Part shown: positions 6,553 to 10,372 of the stretch, in pieces
Numbering within the stretch: position 1 is the stretch's first letter
Layout of the letters: each line of letters begins with the position of its first letter
Assembly: GCA_021740025.1 (NCBI GenBank)
Contig: JAIPAN010000018.1
Location: forward strand, 1 to 10,372
Source: Sphingobacteriaceae bacterium
Lineage (GTDB): Bacteria > Bacteroidota > Bacteroidia > Sphingobacteriales > Sphingobacteriaceae
Direction: 5' to 3'
Length of the DNA: 10,372 bases
Notes under the pieces: generated by a model
What the model was told of the DNA's origin: nothing
The model's database searches: none
What the model saw: the letters and a program-made list of their open reading frames with translations, nothing else
Position numbers and translations under genes: made by a program

Positions 6553-7359
6553 ATGAGCGCAAATCTCCCCATAGGTATTTTCGATTCGGGCATTGGCGGT
6601 TTAACCGTTGCTAGCGCTATTCATAAGCTATTGCCCAATGAAGAATTGGTTTACTTTGGCGATACAGCCCATTTACCTTACGGCGATAAATCGCCCGAAG
6701 CCATCAAGTATTTCAGCTTAAAAATTGCGCAATTTTTGCTCGATAAGCAGTGTAAAATGATTGTGATTGCCTGCAACACTGCTTCATCATTGGCTTACCA
6801 CGATTTAGTAGCATTTATTGGCGATAAAATACCAGTGCTTAATGTGATAGATCCTGTGGTTAACTTTGTGGCCGAAGAAAAGCAGTTAAAGTGTGTGGGT
6901 GTAATTGGTACCAAAGCCACCATCAACTCAGACTTGTACGCTAAAAAACTAAAATTAGCCCGGCCGGGTATTGAGGTAAAATCTTTAGCCACACCACTTT
7001 TGGCACCCATGATAGAGGAGGGGTTTTTTAGCAATACCATTAGTAAAACGGTCATACATTCCTACTTATCTTCTCCAAAATTAAAAAATATAGATAGTTT
7101 GATTTTGGCATGCACCCATTATCCCCTCATTCAAGCAGAAATTGAAGAATTTTATCACGAAAAGGTAACAATTATTAATTCTGCAGCCATTGTAGCCCAA
7201 TCTGTTCAGAAAAAACTAGCTGAATTAAATTTATTGAGCAAAGTTGAAGCAAAAAAACATCAATTCTTTGTTTCTGACTATACTTCTTCCTTTGAAAAGA
7301 GCACAAAACTATTTTTTGGTGAAAAAATTCACCTAAAACTCAAAAATATTTGGTCTTAA
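6553..7359 (+). CDS. murI: Glutamate racemase
   Basis: Cytosolic, cofactor-independent enzyme interconverting L- and D-glutamate to supply D-Glu for the peptidoglycan stem peptide. The 268-residue length is standard. The N-terminal PIGIFDSGIGGLTV carries Asp11; the two catalytic cysteines are in ACNTAS (Cys74) and ACTHYPL (Cys187), with His189 beside the second; GDTAHLPYG (36-44) is the usual substrate-pocket segment. The ATG at 6553 is right because upstream in frame there is only the terminator T tract and because PIGIFDSG normally lies within the first ten residues. No Shine-Dalgarno sequence is visible. Transcription must come either by read-through of the terminator or from an element overlapping it (CATTTTTG, 6540-6547, one mismatch to TAnnTTTG), which would leave almost no leader. 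Confidence 0.95.
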   Translation: MSANLPIGIFDSGIGGLTVASAIHKLLPNEELVYFGDTAHLPYGDKSPEAIKYFSLKIAQFLLDKQCKMIVIACNTASSLAYHDLVAFIGDKIPVLNVIDPVVNFVAEEKQLKCVGVIGTKATINSDLYAKKLKLARPGIEVKSLATPLLAPMIEEGFFSNTISKTVIHSYLSSPKLKNIDSLILACTHYPLIQAEIEEFYHEKVTIINSAAIVAQSVQKKLAELNLLSKVEAKKHQFFVSDYTSSFEKSTKLFFGEKIHLKLKNIWS

Positions 7360-7371
7360 ATAGTTTTTAAT

Positions 7372-7434
7372 CCAAAATTTACCTCATTTATTCACATTTA
7401 TGGTAAATGTTAGTAATCATTTTTAATATTTTGG
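7372..7434. promoter_or_regulatory. Nested inverted repeats in the murI-amtB gap
   Basis: An inner palindrome ACATTTATGGTAAATGT (7394-7410; seven-base arms, three-base centre) lies within an outer pair CCAAAAT (7372-7378) and ATTTTGG (7428-7434). The inner element has the size and symmetry of a dimeric-repressor operator; as RNA the whole could fold into a long weak stem. There is no T tract suited to a terminator. Function is not known. Confidence 0.35.
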
Positions 7435-7444
7435 TTAAAAAATA

Positions 7445-7476
7445 AGATATTTATAGCTAGTTCTTTCAAAATATCT
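7445..7476. repeat. Eight-base inverted repeat just before the amtB start
   Basis: AGATATTT (7445-7452) and AAATATCT (7469-7476) are perfect reverse complements separated by 16 bases, ending four bases before the amtB ATG. An all-weak stem of this kind is only marginally stable; it could be an operator or chance in AT-rich DNA. Confidence 0.35.
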
Positions 7477-7480
7477 AAAA

Positions 7481-8797
7481 ATGGCCAAAACTTTATCCAA
7501 ATTCCCCTTTATTTTTCTATTTCTTGTTGTGGTATTGGCTTTTTGCTTTCCATCTATACCCACAGCAATAACAATACATACATCTATCAATACAGCAGAT
7601 ACTGCTTGGATGTTAACAGCCACCGCTTTGGTGTTAATTATGACACCAGGTTTGGCTTTCTTTTACGGCGGCATGGTGAATAAGAAAAACGTAATTTCTA
7701 CCATGTTGCAAAGTTTTATTTGTATGGTCCTCATTACCGTAATTTGGGTAGTATTTGGCTTCAGCTTGGCTTTTGGTGAAAGTATGGGTGGTTTTATTGG
7801 CAACCCTACTACTTACTTTATGATGAACGGGGTAATAGACGGACAGCCTTGGAAATTGGCACCTACCATTCCATTTTTATTGTTTGCCATGTATCAGTTG
7901 AAATTTGCCATTATTACACCTGCGCTCATTACCGGAGCTTTTGCAGAGCGCATTCGTTTTATATCGTATACCTTATTTATTTGTTTGTTTTTCATCTTCA
8001 TTTATGCCCCTTTGGCCCATGCAACTTGGCACCCAGACGGGCTGTTATTTAAATTGGGTGTATTAGATTTTGCTGGCGGAACCGTGGTGCACATGTCGGC
8101 AGGTTGGGCAGCTTTGGCATCGGCCCTGTATCTAAAAAAACGCAACGAAGTATCACATACTCCAGCCCGTATAACCTACGTACTGTTGGGAACCGGCTTA
8201 TTATGGTTTGGTTGGTATGGTTTTAACGCCGGATCTGCCTTTGGCGCATCAACATTAGCAGTTACGGCTATGGCAACCACCATGACGGCTTCTTCGGCAG
8301 CAGCCTTGAGTTGGATTTTCTTTGATGCTTGGAAAGGCCGCAAGCCTTCGGCCATGGGAACTTGTATTGCAGCTGTAGTGGGTTTGGTGGCTATTACACC
8401 TGCAGCTGGTTTTGTTAGCATTCCACACTCCTTAATAATTGGTGTAGTTGCCGCTTTGGTGAGTAATATTTTGGTTGATTGGCGTAGCCGCACCGGTTTA
8501 GACGACACCTTGGATGTATTTCCCTGCCACGGCGTAGGAGGGATGGTAGGTATGTTACTTACCGGCGTTTTTGCCCATACTGCAGTAAATGGAGCCAACA
8601 CCACGGGTAACGGTTTACTTTTTGGCGAAACACATTTATTTTTGGTGCAAAGTTTGGCATTAGTTGGCGTATCTGTATTTGCTTTTGTTGGTTCTATGGC
8701 TTTATTAAAACTAACCGATACAATTAGTCCGCTTCGAGTAAGTGCAAGCGATGAACAAGAAGGCCTAGATTTGAGTCAACACGGAGAGAAGTTGTAG
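7481..8797 (+). CDS. amtB: Ammonium transporter (Amt/AmtB family)
   Basis: Trimeric inner-membrane ammonium channel/transporter. The 438-residue protein begins with a hydrophobic segment (about residues 8-30) that may be a cleaved signal sequence as in E. coli AmtB, followed by eleven expected membrane helices. Pore residues known from E. coli all have counterparts: the twin histidines His204 (in FAGGTVVHMSAG) and His350 (DVFPCHGVGG), gate phenylalanines Phe142 and Phe248, Trp183 and Ser252 of the outer recruitment site (FNAGSA), and the structural Asp196. The C-terminal cytoplasmic tail ends LRVSASDEQEGLDLSQHGE, the conserved part that contacts PII proteins. No glnK/PII gene follows in the window; the next gene is a PurF-like enzyme. 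The 121-base upstream gap with inverted repeats suggests separate regulation. Substrate beyond ammonium/methylammonium is not expected. Confidence 0.95.
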   Translation: MAKTLSKFPFIFLFLVVVLAFCFPSIPTAITIHTSINTADTAWMLTATALVLIMTPGLAFFYGGMVNKKNVISTMLQSFICMVLITVIWVVFGFSLAFGESMGGFIGNPTTYFMMNGVIDGQPWKLAPTIPFLLFAMYQLKFAIITPALITGAFAERIRFISYTLFICLFFIFIYAPLAHATWHPDGLLFKLGVLDFAGGTVVHMSAGWAALASALYLKKRNEVSHTPARITYVLLGTGLLWFGWYGFNAGSAFGASTLAVTAMATTMTASSAAALSWIFFDAWKGRKPSAMGTCIAAVVGLVAITPAAGFVSIPHSLIIGVVAALVSNILVDWRSRTGLDDTLDVFPCHGVGGMVGMLLTGVFAHTAVNGANTTGNGLLFGETHLFLVQSLALVGVSVFAFVGSMALLKLTDTISPLRVSASDEQEGLDLSQHGEKL

Positions 8798-8826
8798 AAT
8801 TAACATGCTTTATTCAATTAAATCAT

Positions 8827-8834
8827 TATTTTTG
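8827..8834 (+). promoter_or_regulatory. TAnnTTTG promoter element before the purF-like gene
   Basis: TATTTTTG is an exact match to the Bacteroidota -7 consensus TAnnTTTG and lies 17 bases before the ATG, so transcription would begin about a dozen bases before the gene. A TTG at the usual -33 spacing is not evident, so this is suggestive only. No terminator separates amtB from this gene. Confidence 0.45.
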
Positions 8835-8851
8835 TTAGCTCATCCAACACC

Positions 8852-10372
8852 ATGAGCGAACCCATAAAACACGAGTGCGGCATTGCCCTCATCCGATTGT
8901 TAAAACCGCTATCTTATTACCAAGAAAAATACGGTACGCCTTTCTACGGCCTCAATAAACTCTACTTATTAATGGAAAAACAGCATAACCGCGGCCAAGA
9001 TGGTGCGGGTATTGCAACCATTAAATTAGACATGAAGCCTGGTACCCGCTACATCAGCAGGCACAGAGCCATGGGTTCAAAAGCGGTATCGGATATATTT
9101 GAATACGTACAAAAGAAATTTGTAGACGTTCAGGAAAACACCCCTGAGCTTTTAGCCGATGCCAACTGGCTGAAAGAAAATATCAGTTTTACCGGCGAAG
9201 TACTTATGGGCCATTTGCGCTACGGTACCCACGGAAAAAATAGCATCGAAAGTTGCCATCCCTTTTTACGCCAAAACAATTGGATGACCCGTAATTTGGT
9301 TATTTGTGGCAATTTTAACATGACCAACGTTGACGAATTATTGGAGCAACTATACGAACTTGGCCAGCACCCCAAAGAAAAAGCAGATACCGTAACGGTA
9401 TTAGAAAAAATAGGCCATTTTTTAGATGTAGAAAATCAAGAAATTTTTGATGGCTACAATGCCCAAGGACTTAGTAATGTTGAAATTACCCATAAAATTG
9501 CTGAAGAATTGGATGTAGCCAATATACTACGTCGTTCGGCAAAAACTTGGGACGGTGGGTATACCATTTCGGGGATTATTGGCCATGGAGATGCATTTGT
9601 AATGCGTGATCCCGCGGGCATTCGCCCGGCTTTCTATTATGCCGATGACGAAGTACTGGTAGTTGCTTCTGAGCGCCCAGCTATACAAACCGCTTTTAAT
9701 GTGCCAATTGGTTCTGTTAAAGAAATAAAGCCCGGCCATGCGCTCATTGCCAAAAAAGATGGCAGCATTAGCGAAGAACAATTTAGCCAACCCGTTGAAC
9801 AAAAATCATGCTCGTTTGAGCGTATCTATTTCTCTAGAGGCAGCGATGCCGATATTTACCGCGAACGCAAGCAATTGGGTCGCTTATTATGCCCACAAAT
9901 TTTAACGGCAGTAAACAACGATTTAGAAAATACCGTATTTTCTTTTATTCCGAATACTGCCGAAGTAGCCTTTTATGGTTTGGTAGAAGGTATTCATAAG
10001 CATATAAAGCAGGTGCAAAAAAATACTTTGTTAAACCGTGCCGATAAAATTACAGATGCCGAGTTAGAGCAAATGCTTAAAATGGCACCAAGGGTGGAGA
10101 AAATTGCACTTAAAGACGCCAAATTACGCACCTTTATTACGCAAGATGCCGAAAGGGGTGATATGGTGGCACACGTGTACGATACCACCTACGGACTGAT
10201 TAATGTAGGCCAAGATACTTTAGTGGTATTAGACGATTCTATTGTGCGTGGCACTACCTTAAAACAAAGCATTCTACGTATTTTGGATCGCCTACAACCT
10301 AAAAAAATTATAGTAGTTCCTTCGGCCCCACAAATACGTTACCCAGATTGTTATGGCATTGACATGTCTAAA
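8852..10372 (+). CDS. PurF-superfamily amidophosphoribosyltransferase, long Bacteroidota type (3' end missing)
   Basis: Open to the window edge; 507 codons are visible. The N-terminal half is a class II glutamine amidotransferase: Cys9 in HECGIA, NRGQDGAG (46-53), GHLRYGTHG (120-128, Arg123), GNFNMTN (153-159) and WDGGY (233-237). The C-terminal half is a phosphoribosyltransferase with the PRPP loop VVLDDSIVRGTT (458-469; Asp461-Asp462) and YGIDM near the edge. True PurF makes phosphoribosylamine from PRPP and glutamine, the first step of purine synthesis. Cys9 needs removal of an eight-residue propeptide to become N-terminal, as in Bacillus PurF. Cys320 (SCSFERIYFSRG) and Cys500 (DCYGID) sit where two of the four Bacillus iron-sulfur ligands fall. 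Differences from canonical PurF include extra stretches near 60-115 and 395-435, and Phe155 in the place of the oxyanion Gly. Because Bacteroidota often also carry a standard PurF, I leave the symbol blank; the family is certain, the exact reaction is not. Confidence 0.85.
   Translation, partial: MSEPIKHECGIALIRLLKPLSYYQEKYGTPFYGLNKLYLLMEKQHNRGQDGAGIATIKLDMKPGTRYISRHRAMGSKAVSDIFEYVQKKFVDVQENTPELLADANWLKENISFTGEVLMGHLRYGTHGKNSIESCHPFLRQNNWMTRNLVICGNFNMTNVDELLEQLYELGQHPKEKADTVTVLEKIGHFLDVENQEIFDGYNAQGLSNVEITHKIAEELDVANILRRSAKTWDGGYTISGIIGHGDAFVMRDPAGIRPAFYYADDEVLVVASERPAIQTAFNVPIGSVKEIKPGHALIAKKDGSISEEQFSQPVEQKSCSFERIYFSRGSDADIYRERKQLGRLLCPQILTAVNNDLENTVFSFIPNTAEVAFYGLVEGIHKHIKQVQKNTLLNRADKITDAELEQMLKMAPRVEKIALKDAKLRTFITQDAERGDMVAHVYDTTYGLINVGQDTLVVLDDSIVRGTTLKQSILRILDRLQPKKIIVVPSAPQIRYPDCYGIDMSK

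Noticed and set aside
6432..6614. 60-codon plus-strand frame bridging the second skp and murI
   Set aside because: It reads the skp tail, terminator hairpin and murI start out of frame; the composition is artefactual.
8176..8604. 142-codon open frame on the minus strand
   Set aside because: It lies wholly inside amtB, whose protein matches its family over the full length; the antisense product is low-complexity and has no recognisable motif.
9527..10188. Minus-strand frames opposite the PurF-like gene
   Set aside because: The + strand frame is continuous for 507 codons with all family motifs, so these are shadows.
1..10372. Mobile elements, CRISPR arrays, tRNA/rRNA genes or prophage traces
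   Set aside because: None was seen: no repeat-spacer pattern, transposase or integrase motif, or cloverleaf; gene order and base use are uniform.

Overview
The window reads as a chromosomal housekeeping segment of a Bacteroidota (Bacteroidetes) bacterium, most likely from the Sphingobacteriales/Pedobacter side, although that finer placement is only an impression from protein style and AT-rich base use. The reasons for Bacteroidota are the gene order nadK-porG-uppS-bamA-skp-skp-murI, a DUF6089/PorG-type outer-membrane protein (PorG is a type IX secretion component), an 845-residue BamA followed by two tandem OmpH/Skp genes, a long Bacteroidota-type amidophosphoribosyltransferase homologue, and promoter-like TAnnTTTG elements instead of strong Shine-Dalgarno or sigma70 signals. 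All confidently called genes are on the + strand; there are no mobile elements, tRNAs, rRNAs or CRISPR arrays.

Layout. Positions 1-73 are the tail of an upstream gene, probably an alpha/beta hydrolase. Positions 74-266 are a gene-poor leader containing only two dubious mini-ORFs. From 267 to 6487 runs an envelope-biogenesis cluster: nadK (NAD kinase), porG (outer-membrane beta-barrel, overlapping nadK by one base), uppS (undecaprenyl diphosphate synthase), bamA (outer-membrane protein insertase) with a plausible promoter of its own, and two consecutive skp/ompH periplasmic chaperones. A strong hairpin-plus-T-tract terminator (6508-6549) closes it. Only three bases after the terminator comes murI (glutamate racemase, 6553-7359). 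A 121-base AT-rich gap with nested inverted repeats then leads to amtB (ammonium transporter, 7481-8797). The last gene, starting at 8852 behind a perfect TAnnTTTG element, is a class II glutamine amidotransferase/phosphoribosyltransferase of the PurF superfamily that runs off the end of the window (507 codons seen).

How the genes fit together. uppS and murI feed cell-wall precursor synthesis (the lipid carrier and D-glutamate). bamA and the two skp genes escort and insert outer-membrane beta-barrels. porG, itself predicted to be a barrel, is a likely client of that machinery and a component of protein secretion. The amtB-purF-like pair handles ammonium entry and glutamine-nitrogen use, but nothing in the sequence shows co-regulation.

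No clearly undescribed system is visible. The points most worth a second look are the divergent PurF-like enzyme (buried Cys9 nucleophile, Phe where the oxyanion Gly is expected), the terminator abutting the murI start, the nested palindromes before amtB, and a fresh-looking one-heptad duplication plus an Ala/Pro/Lys tail in the second Skp protein.
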